Shown: positions 1 through 6,068 of the stretch, in pieces
Layout: every line of letters begins with the position of its first letter
Numbering within the stretch: the first letter of the stretch is position 1
Assembly: GCA_023387775.1 (NCBI GenBank)
Contig: JAEWHN010000302.1
Coordinates: forward strand, 1 to 8,733
Source: Pseudomonadota bacterium
Lineage (GTDB): Bacteria > Pseudomonadota > Alphaproteobacteria > Rhizobiales > Rhizobiaceae
DNA: 8,733 nucleotides
Reading direction: 5' to 3'
Notes under the pieces: model-generated
The model's input: the letters and a program-made list of their open reading frames with translations, nothing else
Databases searched by the model: none
What the model was told of the DNA's origin: nothing
Translations under genes and position numbers: made by a program

Positions 1-1
1 G

Positions 2-145
2 GCATGGTGGGGCAAGCTCGGGCAGGGCGCGCTTTCGATAGGGTGCATCGCGGCCGCGGCAACCGGCCAGGTGGCGCTCGGCATTCCCTGCGTGGTGGGT
101 GGCGCGGCCTCGTCGGCGGTGCTGAACTACTGGGCGGCGCCTTAA
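2..145 (+). CDS. C-terminal fragment of an unrecognised protein
   Basis: An open frame enters from the left edge and gives 47 residues before a TAA stop at 143-145. The residues are rich in Ala, Gly and Val, with a hydrophobic stretch (ALSIGCIAAAATG, then VALGIPCVVGGAASSAV) that could be one or two membrane-associated helices, ending in LNYWAAP. I do not recognise a family. The frame has the G/C-rich third positions of its neighbours, which supports coding, but the fragment is too short to be certain. It converges on the permease gene on the other strand, with only 11 bases between the two stop codons and no visible terminator hairpin. Confidence 0.5.
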   Translation, partial: AWWGKLGQGALSIGCIAAAATGQVALGIPCVVGGAASSAVLNYWAAP

Positions 146-156
146 GACTGTAGAGC

Positions 157-1653
157 TCAGCCCACGGGCCCGGCGGCGTCCGACGGCTCCTGGCCCACGG
201 CCGCCGAGCGCCGCCTCATCAGCACCGAATGCTTGTGGCCGTAGAGGAAGTAGACCGCCAGGCCGATGGCCAGCCAGACGAGCAGCCGCAGCCAGGTGTC
301 GAGCGGCAGGCCGGCCATCAGCAGCAGGCAGAACAATATGCCCAGTATGGGCACGACCGGCACCCCGGGGGCGCGGAAAGGCCGGGCGGCGGTGGCGTCG
401 CTCTTGCGCAGATAGAGCACCGCGCCGCACACCAGCACGAAGGCAAACAGCGTGCCGATGCTGACCATCTCGCCCAGGATGCCGATCGGGGTGAGCGCGG
501 CGATGATGGCGACGACCGTGCCGATCACGATCTGGCTCTTCCACGGGGTTCTGCGCACCGGGTGGATTTCCGTGAATATCGGCGGCAGCAGACCGTCATG
601 GGCGATGGTGAAGAAGATGCGGCTCTGGGCATAGAGCAGCACCAGGATGACCGTGGTCAGGCCTGCGATCGCGCCGATCTTGATCAGCACCGAGAACCAG
701 GTCAGGCCGATGACGTCGACGGCCCTTGCGATCGGGTCGGCGACGTTGAGGTCCTGATAGGGCACGATGCCGGTGAGCACCGCCGCAACCGCAATGTAGA
801 GCAGGGTGCAGATGGCAAGCGAGCCCAATATGCCGATGGGCATGTCGCGCTGCGGGTTCCTGGCTTCCTGGGCTGCGGTGGAAACCGCGTCGAAGCCGAT
901 GAAGGCGAAGAACACCACCGCCGCGCCGCGCAATATGCCGCTCCAGCCGAACTGGCCGAACTGGCCGGTGTTTTCGGGGATCAGCGGATGCCAGTTGGCC
1001 GGCAAGACATAGGCCGAGCCGATGAGGATGAAGGCCAGCACCACGGCTAGCTTCACCGCGACCATGACGTTGTTGAGCCGCGCCGATTCGGATGTGCCGA
1101 TGACGAGCAGGTAGGTCAGCACGGCGACGATGAAGGCGGCCGGCAGGTTGACGATGCCGTGGACCACCGTGCCGTCGGCAAGCTTGTCGGCCACCGTTCC
1201 CGGCGCCGCCGCGAAGGCCGGCGGAAAGGCGATGCCGAAATTCTTCAGCAGGCTGACCACGTAGCCCGACCAGCCGACGGAAACCGTCGCCGCGCCCATG
1301 GCGTATTCGAGGATGAGGTCCCAGCCGATGATCCAGGCCACGAGTTCGCCGAGCGTGACATAGGTATAGGTGTAGGTGCTGCCCGAAACCGGGATCAGCG
1401 CCGCAAGCTCGGCGTAGCACAGCCCGACGAAGCTGCAGGCGATGCCGGCCAGGACGAAGGAAAGCATGACGCCCGGCCCCGCAAACTGCGCCGCCGCGGT
1501 TCCGGTCAGCACGAATATGCCGGCGCCGATGATGCAGCCGATGCCGAGCGCGGTGATGCTGAACGCGCCCAGGCTGGGCACAAGCTTGTGTCCCCTTGCG
1601 CCGCGGACGATTTCGGCCAGGGGCTTGCGGTGCATGTAGTCGGCCAGGGACAT
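157..1653 (-). CDS. APC-superfamily amino acid permease (CAT/YhdG-like)
   Basis: This is a predicted inner-membrane amino acid transporter of 498 residues, a normal length for the family. Residues 31-51 carry the TM1 signature ITALGIGCIIGAGIFVLTG. Residues 248-271 carry the TM6 signature FFAFIGFDAVSTAAQEARNP followed by QRDMP. Both are typical of the cationic amino acid transporter/YhdG branch of the APC superfamily. About twelve hydrophobic segments can be seen, at roughly 31-51, 62-82, 104-135, 171-187, 195-216, 239-259, 276-297, 323-346, 375-391, 397-414, 431-449 and 453-472. A short, basic then acidic tail (about 473-498) would be cytoplasmic. The frame stays open for 186 codons upstream, but that part lies opposite the start of the divergent hydrolase gene and is not permease-like. 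ATG at 1653 is chosen because the family N-terminus (MSLADYMHRKPL) begins there and AGGA lies about 10 bases upstream. The substrate cannot be read from sequence; cationic or broad amino acid uptake is an inference. Confidence 0.93.
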   Translation of the reverse strand: MSLADYMHRKPLAEIVRGARGHKLVPSLGAFSITALGIGCIIGAGIFVLTGTAAAQFAGPGVMLSFVLAGIACSFVGLCYAELAALIPVSGSTYTYTYVTLGELVAWIIGWDLILEYAMGAATVSVGWSGYVVSLLKNFGIAFPPAFAAAPGTVADKLADGTVVHGIVNLPAAFIVAVLTYLLVIGTSESARLNNVMVAVKLAVVLAFILIGSAYVLPANWHPLIPENTGQFGQFGWSGILRGAAVVFFAFIGFDAVSTAAQEARNPQRDMPIGILGSLAICTLLYIAVAAVLTGIVPYQDLNVADPIARAVDVIGLTWFSVLIKIGAIAGLTTVILVLLYAQSRIFFTIAHDGLLPPIFTEIHPVRRTPWKSQIVIGTVVAIIAALTPIGILGEMVSIGTLFAFVLVCGAVLYLRKSDATAARPFRAPGVPVVPILGILFCLLLMAGLPLDTWLRLLVWLAIGLAVYFLYGHKHSVLMRRRSAAVGQEPSDAAGPVG

Positions 1654-1697
1654 GGCTTCATTTCCTGGGCGCCGAGTGCTCCTGCCGCCTGGCCGGC

Positions 1698-1743
1698 CGC
1701 GCCACGAATTGCGGATTTCGAACCGACAATTCGCCACGGCGCG
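1698..1743. repeat. Imperfect inverted repeat upstream of the permease
   Basis: The two arms pair as CGCGCC (1698-1703) with GGCGCG (1738-1743), CGAATTG (1705-1711) with CAATTCG (1727-1733), and CGG (1712-1714) with CCG (1723-1725). That gives about 16 base pairs broken by small bulges, around the centre ATTTCGAA. The structure ends 45 bases upstream of the permease start codon, so it could form a stem in the permease leader RNA or be a protein-binding site. Its function is not known. Confidence 0.6.
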
Positions 1744-1827
1744 CGCGGGTTCCTCCCCTGACGAGAAAATCGCGAAGTCGTGTAGGCGCCGGTCCAGGGC
1801 CGTGCGGGCGGCTGTTGCGATGGCGCT

Positions 1828-1841
1828 TTGATCCCGGTCAA
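1828..1841. promoter_or_regulatory. Candidate FNR/FixK-type box
   Basis: TTGATCCCGGTCAA fits the TTGAY-N4-RTCAA pattern bound by the FNR/FixK/FnrN group of oxygen-responsive regulators, with one asymmetric position between the two half-sites. It ends 80 bases before the hydrolase start codon. If it acts as a class II activator site (about 41 bases before transcription start), the hydrolase message would begin near 1876 and have a leader of about 46 bases, which is plausible. No strong -10 element is visible to confirm this, so chance occurrence remains possible. Confidence 0.35.
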
Positions 1842-1921
1842 TGATGCGGGTGTGCTTTTGCGCGTTAAGGTTGAAACATCCGCAATTATGCTCGCGGGGG
1901 CTGTCCACGGAGTTCTGCGCC

Positions 1922-3019
1922 ATGATTGCCCTGATCGGAAAGGCCGCTCTTCTTGCCGCGGTCGCCACCGCCGCGATGGTCCAGCCGGCCGCCGCCTGTA
2001 CCGGGATCATGCTGAAAGCAAACGACGGGTCGATCGTGCATGGACGCACGGTCGAATTCGGCAACGCGATCGACAGTTCCATTGCGGTGGTGCCGCGTGG
2101 GTATGCCTTCGTCGGCCAGACCCCGAGCGGCAACGGACTGAAATATTCGGCCAAGCATGCGGCCGTCGGGACGATCGCATTCAAGGACCTGAAGCTTCTG
2201 GACGGCCTCAATGACGCCGGCCTGGCGGTCGGGGCGTTCTATTTCCCGACCTTTGCCGGCTACACGCCGGTCTCGCCCGCCAACCAGGACAAGGCGCTGT
2301 CGCCGGCCGACTTCACCAACTGGCTTTTGACGCAGTTCGCCTCGGTGGGCGAGGCGCGCAAAGCGGTCGAGAGCGAGGCTGTCGTCATCGCGCCCACCGT
2401 GCTGCAGGGGTGGGGACCGGAGCCGCCGCCGTTCCACTACGTCGTCTATGACAGGACCGGCGCCAGCATCGTCATCGAGCCGGTGGCCGGGCGGCTGGTG
2501 GTGCACGACAACCCGCTGGGCGTGATGACCAACTCGCCGGCATTCGACTGGCACATGACCAATCTGCGCAACTACATCGCCCTCAATCCGCGCAACGTGC
2601 CGCCGATCACCATCGACGGCAAGGTTTTCCAGCAGTTGGGGCAAGGCAGCGGCATGCTGGGGCTGCCCGGCGACTTCACGCCGCCCTCGCGCTTCGTGCG
2701 CGCCGCCGTGTTCAGCGCCACGGCCATTCCCTCCGACAATGCCGCGCAAGGCATCGAGCAGGTCTTCCACATCCTCAACAATTTCGACATTCCTGTCGGC
2801 GTGGCGCGGGAAGAGGACGGCGGCGTCATGCACACCGACTACACCATGCTGACCACCGCGCGCGACCCGCAGAGCCTGCGCTACTACTACAAGTCCTATG
2901 ACGACCAGACGATCCGCATGGTCGACCTGACCAAATTCGATCTCGACGGCAAGAATATCCGGCTGTTGAGCACCAAGGGCACGCAGCCGGTGGTGGATAT
3001 GAGCGACGAGGTGAAGTGA
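1922..3019 (+). CDS. Secreted penicillin V acylase / choloylglycine hydrolase family (C59) amidase
   Basis: This is a 365-residue N-terminal-nucleophile hydrolase that should cleave a linear amide bond. Residues 1-25 form a Sec-type signal peptide (hydrophobic core ALLAAVATAAMV, then QPAAA), and cleavage would expose Cys26 as the catalytic N-terminal residue. By alignment from memory to Bifidobacterium bile salt hydrolase (C2, R18, D21, N82, N175, R228), the counterparts are Cys26, Arg42, Glu45, Tyr107, Asn204 (in VMTNSPAFDW) and Arg257 (in SRFVR). The spacings Cys-to-Arg (16) and Asn-to-Arg (53) match exactly. Tyr in the Asn82 position is a penicillin V acylase trait. The C-terminal YDDQTIRMVDL segment is also intact. 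ATG at 1922 is preferred over upstream in-frame ATGs because it starts the signal peptide and has GGAG nine bases upstream. The natural substrate is unknown: bile conjugates, phenoxyacyl amides or acyl-homoserine lactones are all reported in the family. Brucella has a related exported cgh enzyme. Confidence 0.9.
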   Translation: MIALIGKAALLAAVATAAMVQPAAACTGIMLKANDGSIVHGRTVEFGNAIDSSIAVVPRGYAFVGQTPSGNGLKYSAKHAAVGTIAFKDLKLLDGLNDAGLAVGAFYFPTFAGYTPVSPANQDKALSPADFTNWLLTQFASVGEARKAVESEAVVIAPTVLQGWGPEPPPFHYVVYDRTGASIVIEPVAGRLVVHDNPLGVMTNSPAFDWHMTNLRNYIALNPRNVPPITIDGKVFQQLGQGSGMLGLPGDFTPPSRFVRAAVFSATAIPSDNAAQGIEQVFHILNNFDIPVGVAREEDGGVMHTDYTMLTTARDPQSLRYYYKSYDDQTIRMVDLTKFDLDGKNIRLLSTKGTQPVVDMSDEVK

Positions 3020-3054
3020 CCGGAAATTGCGGTGAATGTGCTGAAGCGCGATAG

Positions 3055-3079
3055 CTCGCAAATGTCAGGCGAGATTTTT
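3055..3079 (+). terminator. Weak candidate terminator of the hydrolase gene
   Basis: CTCGC (3055-3059) can pair with GCGAG (3069-3073) around a 9-base loop and is followed by ATTTTT. The five-base stem is short, and the site overlaps the last codons of the converging DUF3291 gene, so this is only a possible Rho-independent terminator. Confidence 0.3.
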
Positions 3080-3619
3080 CCGGCGGCTCTCGTTCAACAG
3101 GACCTTCGACCTGACCGCGTCGCGATCAATCGAGGTCTGATTTCCTTCCCCGTCAAACGGGTTCTTGAAATCAAAAGCGAAAGGACAGGCTCCCCGATCG
3201 TATAGAAACTCGTGCCGCACCACGGCCTCCTGCCATGTGGGGCGGTGGCTCGCATCGACCCACCAAAGCACATAGGGAGGCCATGCCGGCTTGAGAAACC
3301 ATTCTCGCCCATGTTTCAGGGCCTCGGCGTGAACGCCGCTGTAGGAGAACGCCACAGCCGAGGCCAGATCTTCCCACAAGGATAAGGTGGATGGTGACCA
3401 CCCATCTCCACGCTCGATGTAGAATCTGGGAAAAACTTGTTCACCCCAACTCGGCGGGCCGGGCTCGTCAAGATAACCGGATCGCGCGATAAACCCGTCG
3501 CTTTGTTCGACGACCTGGAAATTCAGATCATTACGATCATGAAAGCCCTGATTTGAGGGATCATCGGCCGGATGCCGGAATATACCGAAAGTGTACAGGG
3601 CGAGGCTTTTTCCCGTCAT
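3065..3619 (-). CDS. DUF3291 domain protein
   Basis: This 184-residue protein resembles the DUF3291 family over nearly its whole length: an N-terminal LALYTFGIFRHPADDP, a central GFIARSGYLDEPG region, SLWEDLASAVAFSYSG, then HGREWFLKPAWPPYVLWWV and DASHRPTWQEAVVRHEFLYDRG, ending with FAFDFKNPFD. The family has a dimeric alpha/beta-barrel-like appearance and no established biochemical role, so none is assigned. ATG at 3619 is chosen over the in-frame ATG at 3658 because AGGAG sits five bases upstream and family similarity begins just after it. It converges with the hydrolase gene, whose stop lies 45 bases away. Its composition (rows counted by hand range from 47 to 63% GC, mostly near 53%) is well below its neighbours (about 67%), which suggests transfer from a lower-GC source. 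Confidence 0.75.
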   Translation of the reverse strand: MTGKSLALYTFGIFRHPADDPSNQGFHDRNDLNFQVVEQSDGFIARSGYLDEPGPPSWGEQVFPRFYIERGDGWSPSTLSLWEDLASAVAFSYSGVHAEALKHGREWFLKPAWPPYVLWWVDASHRPTWQEAVVRHEFLYDRGACPFAFDFKNPFDGEGNQTSIDRDAVRSKVLLNESRRKNLA

Positions 3620-3924
3620 CCGTTCTCCTGGGATCTTGCGAGACGGTTCATGATCCAAAGTTCAAATGTACGGTCTTGCCAATGGTTGAGGCAACGCCGA
3701 GCAGTCTAGAATTTTGCCGGGCACGCCCGTGGCCGAAGGCGGGCATCGACCCTCGAGCCTGGACTGCCAAACGCCTTTGCGCTTGCGTGGAAATTCTTGG
3801 GCTGGCGTGCTCCCGGCCGAGCTGTTCCTCTTCAACGGGGGCGAGTTGCTTTCTCGGCGTGATATTTCATCGAAGCGAGGCGTGGGCAGCGGTTTCCCGA
3901 TCATGGGAATTTCGTGAAGTTTTC

Positions 3925-3955
3925 TTGCTCCAGGGCCCGAACAGCGTTATATAAC
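3925..3955 (+). promoter_or_regulatory. Candidate housekeeping promoter of trcR
   Basis: TTGCTC (3925-3930) is followed, after 17 bases, by TATATA (3948-3953). The overlapping TATAAC (3950-3955) is an even better -10 match, but with a 19-base spacer. This is the most A/T-rich spot of the gap. Transcription would begin near 3960-3962 and give a leader of about 70 bases. It is a pattern match only. Confidence 0.45.
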
Positions 3956-3972
3956 CGTCGAATTCCCGATTT

Positions 3973-4013
3973 CGGTGGTCTTGATCCACCGCCCGCGTAA
4001 AGGGACGCGGGCG
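3973..4013 (+). promoter_or_regulatory. Leader hairpins of trcR
   Basis: CGCCCGCGT (3990-3998) and ACGCGGGCG (4005-4013) form a perfect nine-base-pair stem with a six-base loop (AAAGGG). A smaller stem, CGGTGG (3973-3978) with CCACCG (3986-3991), overlaps it by two bases, so the two cannot both form fully. The large stem ends only four bases before the ribosome binding site AGAGGA (4018-4023), where it could affect translation or mRNA stability. A regulatory role is an inference. Confidence 0.5.
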
Positions 4014-4031
4014 AACGAGAGGATATTTTCG

Positions 4032-4739
4032 ATGGCCAATACGCTGCTTATGCCCAAGGCGACCGCCGTCTGGCTGGTCGACAACACGGCGCTTTCCTTC
4101 GACCAGATCGCGCAGTTCTGTTCGCTGCACCCGCTGGAAGTGAAGGCGATCGCCGATGGCGAATCGGCCCAGGGCATCAAGGGCATGGACCCGATCATGA
4201 CCGGCCAGCTCTCGCGCGAGGAGGTTGCACGCGGCGAGCGTGACATCAACCATCGCCTGAAGCTTTCCGAGCCCAAGGTGCGGGTGCCCGAGACCAAGCG
4301 CAAGGGCCCGCGCTACACGCCGCTTTCCAAGCGCCAGGACCGCCCCAACGCCATTCTGTGGCTGGTGCGCAACCACCCCGAGCTGAAGGACGCGGCGATT
4401 TCGCGCCTGGTCGGCACCACCAAGTCGACCATCGAGCAGATCCGCGAGCGCAAGCACTGGAACTCGCCCAACCTGGTGCCGATGGACCCGGTGACGCTGG
4501 GCCTGTGCTCGCAGATCGATCTCGACATCGAGGTGCAGCGCGCCTCCCATGGCCGCCCCGCCGCCGCCCCCACGGGCGAGACCCTGCTGCCGGCCTCCAT
4601 GACCGAGCGGCTGGAGCCGGAGCTGGAGAAGCAGGCCGAGGAAGAGAAGGAACTGGACGCCAACGCGGTGTTCGCCAAGCTTTCCTCGCTGAAGTCCAGC
4701 CACGACGACGAAGACGAGGACGATCTTCACCGCCGCTGA
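4032..4739 (+). CDS. trcR: Cell cycle transcriptional regulator TrcR (DUF1013)
   Basis: This 235-residue protein belongs to the alphaproteobacterial DUF1013 family. In Caulobacter the family member TrcR has been reported to travel with RNA polymerase and influence cell-cycle promoters and antibiotic tolerance. The N-terminal half has MPKATAVWLVDNTALSF and an HTH-like segment (about 22-45, FDQIAQFCSLHPLEVKAIAD). A second HTH-like segment lies at about 104-142 (RPNAILWLVRNHPELKD, AAISRLVGTTKSTIEQIRER), followed by the conserved HWNSPNLVPMDPVTLGLC. The C-terminus is charged, with a glutamate-rich stretch (194-207) and an acidic DDEDEDD tail (225-231). ATG at 4032 is chosen over the in-frame ATG at 3975 because AGAGGA lies eight bases upstream and the family begins with MANTLLMPKATAVWLVDN. 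It is a single-gene unit, closed by a strong terminator 14 bases after the stop. Confidence 0.92.
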   Translation: MANTLLMPKATAVWLVDNTALSFDQIAQFCSLHPLEVKAIADGESAQGIKGMDPIMTGQLSREEVARGERDINHRLKLSEPKVRVPETKRKGPRYTPLSKRQDRPNAILWLVRNHPELKDAAISRLVGTTKSTIEQIRERKHWNSPNLVPMDPVTLGLCSQIDLDIEVQRASHGRPAAAPTGETLLPASMTERLEPELEKQAEEEKELDANAVFAKLSSLKSSHDDEDEDDLHRR

Positions 4740-4753
4740 GCAGCACCGGAACG

Positions 4754-4783
4754 AAAAAACCCCGCTTCGGCGGGGTTTTTTTT
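4754..4783. terminator. Strong bidirectional Rho-independent terminator
   Basis: Six A, then CCCCGC (4760-4765), loop TTCG (4766-4769), GCGGGG (4770-4775) and eight T (4776-4783). The GC stem capped by a stable UUCG tetraloop continues into A:U pairs and a U-run on either strand. It therefore ends trcR on the plus strand and the GFA gene (stop at 4800) on the minus strand. Confidence 0.95.
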
Positions 4784-4799
4784 GGGCGCAAGGCAGGAT

Positions 4800-5231
4800 T
4801 CAGGCGCTGGGGATGAACTTCAGGACCCCGACGACGTCGGACCCGGATGCTTCCTTCCGGTCGGAAGGATGGTTGACGCCGTCCGTGACCTCGACCTCGG
4901 CGAAATCGAACGGGCTTATCCCTTCCAGGCAAGCGGCGTTGACACCGAACTGGTTGGGGTTCGACCGGCGCTGGTGATGGGTATAGATGCCGCATTTCGA
5001 GCAGAAGTAATGTTTGGCGGTGCCGGTGTTGAACTGATAGAGGGTCAGCGCGTCGGCGCCGGAGACGACCTCGACGCCGCCCAGCTCGGCCGTTACCGCG
5101 ACAGCGCCGCGCATGCGGCAATAGGAGCAGGTGCAACGACGCGCGGAGCGCAAACCGTCCGTCAGCCTGACGCGCAGGCGCACCGTGCCGCAGTGGCACG
5201 CTCCGTCGATCTCACGAATATCCATGTCCAT
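4800..5231 (-). CDS. GFA-family (CENP-V/GFA fold) zinc protein
   Basis: This 143-residue protein has the full cysteine pattern of the GFA family. It shows GACHCGTVRLRV (Cys12, Cys14), RRCTCSYCRMRG (Cys33, Cys35, Cys38) and KHYFCSKCGIYTHHQRR (Cys77, Cys80). These residues would hold two zinc ions, as in the glutathione-dependent formaldehyde-activating enzyme Gfa. The segment YQFNTGTAKHYF and the later SNPNQFGVNAACLEG are also family hallmarks. Most members are uncharacterised, and this one should not be assumed to act on formaldehyde. The start at 5231 has GGAG six bases upstream; a second ATG two codons later is possible. It lies 51 bases downstream of the WYL regulator on the same strand, so the two are probably co-transcribed and end at the terminator at 4754-4783. 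Confidence 0.9.
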   Translation of the reverse strand: MDMDIREIDGACHCGTVRLRVRLTDGLRSARRCTCSYCRMRGAVAVTAELGGVEVVSGADALTLYQFNTGTAKHYFCSKCGIYTHHQRRSNPNQFGVNAACLEGISPFDFAEVEVTDGVNHPSDRKEASGSDVVGVLKFIPSA

Positions 5232-5282
5232 TTGCGTCTCCGTCGATTGGTCGCCTAGCCGGGCGCCGCCGGCCGGACAACC

Positions 5283-6002
5283 TCAGACACGCATCGAGCG
5301 GCTGATGCCGTCGCCGGAATATTCGTTGCGCTCGACGCGGCGGTAGAAGTCGGCGAGCTGCTTGCCGCGCTCGGGCCGGAAATTGCGCCCGGCCGTGGTG
5401 ACCCTGGCGATGCGGTCGATGCGGAAGGCGCGGAAATCGTCGCGCATCTCGCACCAGGCCACCAGCGTCCACACCTTGCCCCAGAACCAGAGGCCGAGCG
5501 GGCGCACGTCGCGCATGGTGCCACGGCCGGCCTCGTCGCGATAGTCGAGGGCAAGCACGTCGCGCTTTTCGATGGAGCGTTCGAGAATGTCGATGGCGTC
5601 GCGGTCGGCGTCGCTCACCACCCACATCGGCGTGTGGATCTCGGTACGGGCGATGCGGCTCTTTTCCGAATCGGGCAGCACGGCGCCGATCTTGACCAGC
5701 GCCTCGTCGGCCGCGCGGGCCATGGTGGCGCCCCCGAAGGCGCGCACCATGCGGGCACCCGCCACCAGCGCCACGATCTCGTCGCGCGTGAACATCAGCG
5801 GCGGCAGGTCGAAACCCTCGCGCATCATGTAGCCGACGCCGGCCTCGCCATCGATGGGCACGCCGGTCGACTGCAGGTCGGCGATGTCGCGGTAGATGGT
5901 GCGCTCGGACACTTCGAGCCAGGCACCGAGCTTCTGCGCGGTGACAAGGCGCCCGCCACGCAGGTGCTGAACGATCTGGAAGAGCCGGTCGGCGCGTCGC
6001 AT
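5283..6002 (-). CDS. HTH-WYL domain transcriptional regulator (YafY-like)
   Basis: This is a 239-residue cytoplasmic DNA-binding regulator. Residues 1-60 form the winged helix-turn-helix of the HTH_11/DeoR type (MRRADRLFQIVQHLRGG, then VSERTIYRDIADLQSTGVPI and GVGYMM). The WYL domain covers about 130-205, with RPLGLWFWGKVWTLVAW and the conserved RAFRIDRI; the name-giving W-Y-L is W-T-L here (178-180). WYL domains are thought to sense a small ligand or nucleic acid. The start is set by the canonical MRRADRLFQ N-terminus, although no good ribosome binding site precedes it. A 16-bp tandem duplication and a palindromic operator candidate lie just upstream. It is probably the local regulator of the GFA gene downstream and of the DJ-1 operon upstream. 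Confidence 0.9.
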   Translation of the reverse strand: MRRADRLFQIVQHLRGGRLVTAQKLGAWLEVSERTIYRDIADLQSTGVPIDGEAGVGYMMREGFDLPPLMFTRDEIVALVAGARMVRAFGGATMARAADEALVKIGAVLPDSEKSRIARTEIHTPMWVVSDADRDAIDILERSIEKRDVLALDYRDEAGRGTMRDVRPLGLWFWGKVWTLVAWCEMRDDFRAFRIDRIARVTTAGRNFRPERGKQLADFYRRVERNEYSGDGISRSMRV

Positions 6003-6008
6003 GTCAAT

Positions 6009-6041
6009 CCACTGTCAAAGCTGGCCACTGTCAAAGCTGGC
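6009..6041. repeat. Perfect 16-bp tandem duplication before the WYL start
   Basis: CACTGTCAAAGCTGGC occurs twice without gap (6010-6025 and 6026-6041), seven bases upstream of the WYL start codon. Read on the minus strand, each copy holds TTTGACAG, so TTGACA appears twice, and TTGACA occurs a third time overlapping the ATG. The copies could be alternative -35 elements or extra binding half-sites (TGTCA). Confidence 0.9.
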
Positions 6042-6068
6042 AATCGAGGGCCGCATGCTGGCATGGGT

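Larger units (their letters stand above)
1654..1921. other. Divergent intergenic region
   Basis: These 268 bases separate the permease (-) from the secreted hydrolase (+), so both promoters should lie here. It contains a long imperfect inverted repeat at 1698-1743 and an FNR/FixK-like palindrome at 1828-1841, both listed separately. I could not place a convincing -35/-10 pair for either gene. Frames open through this region on both strands are extensions of the flanking genes, with no sign of real coding. Confidence 0.6.
3620..4031. other. Long intergenic region upstream of trcR and the DUF3291 gene
   Basis: This 412-base gap separates the divergent DUF3291 and trcR genes. From 3925 to 4031 it holds the candidate trcR promoter, leader hairpins and ribosome binding site (listed separately). 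In 3620-3924 I see no convincing gene, tRNA, repeat or terminator. The open frames present there (for example 3662-3904 on the minus strand) have no ribosome binding site or recognisable protein character. Parts of the gap have relatively low GC for this window, like the DUF3291 gene. Confidence 0.6.

Noticed and set aside
229..1050. Long plus-strand open frame opposite the permease
   Set aside because: The product is rich in Asp, Gln, Arg and His, as expected of the reverse strand of a high-GC membrane gene, and has no domain character.
1858..1892. Promoter pairs such as TTGAAA or TTGCGC with TATGCT before the hydrolase
   Set aside because: The spacings (10 and 23 bases) are outside the range of a normal housekeeping promoter.
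1654..2211. 186-residue N-terminal extension of the permease frame
   Set aside because: It lies opposite the start of the hydrolase gene, is not permease-like, and MSLADYMHRKPL with AGGA upstream is the natural start at 1653.
1886..3061. 391-codon minus-strand open frame opposite the hydrolase
   Set aside because: It is the complement of a clearly conserved enzyme. Its product is a His/Arg/Val/Gly-rich sequence with no motif.
3063..3069. TGTCAGG half-site near the end of the DUF3291 gene
   Set aside because: A single seven-base match with no partner arm. Most likely chance.
3662..3904. 80-residue minus-strand ORF in the gap before trcR
   Set aside because: No ribosome binding site, Pro/Ser/Arg-rich product, no recognised family. 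Most likely non-coding.
3620..3924. tRNA or small RNA gene
   Set aside because: No acceptor/T-loop pattern, no terminator and no convincing promoter were seen in this part of the gap.
4246..5199. 317-codon minus-strand frame across trcR, the terminator and GFA
   Set aside because: It overlaps two well supported genes and a terminator, and its translation is Arg/Pro/Ala-rich.
5283..6002. Frameshift or pseudogene in the WYL regulator
   Set aside because: The 16-bp duplication lies before the start codon, and the protein runs intact from HTH through WYL domain.
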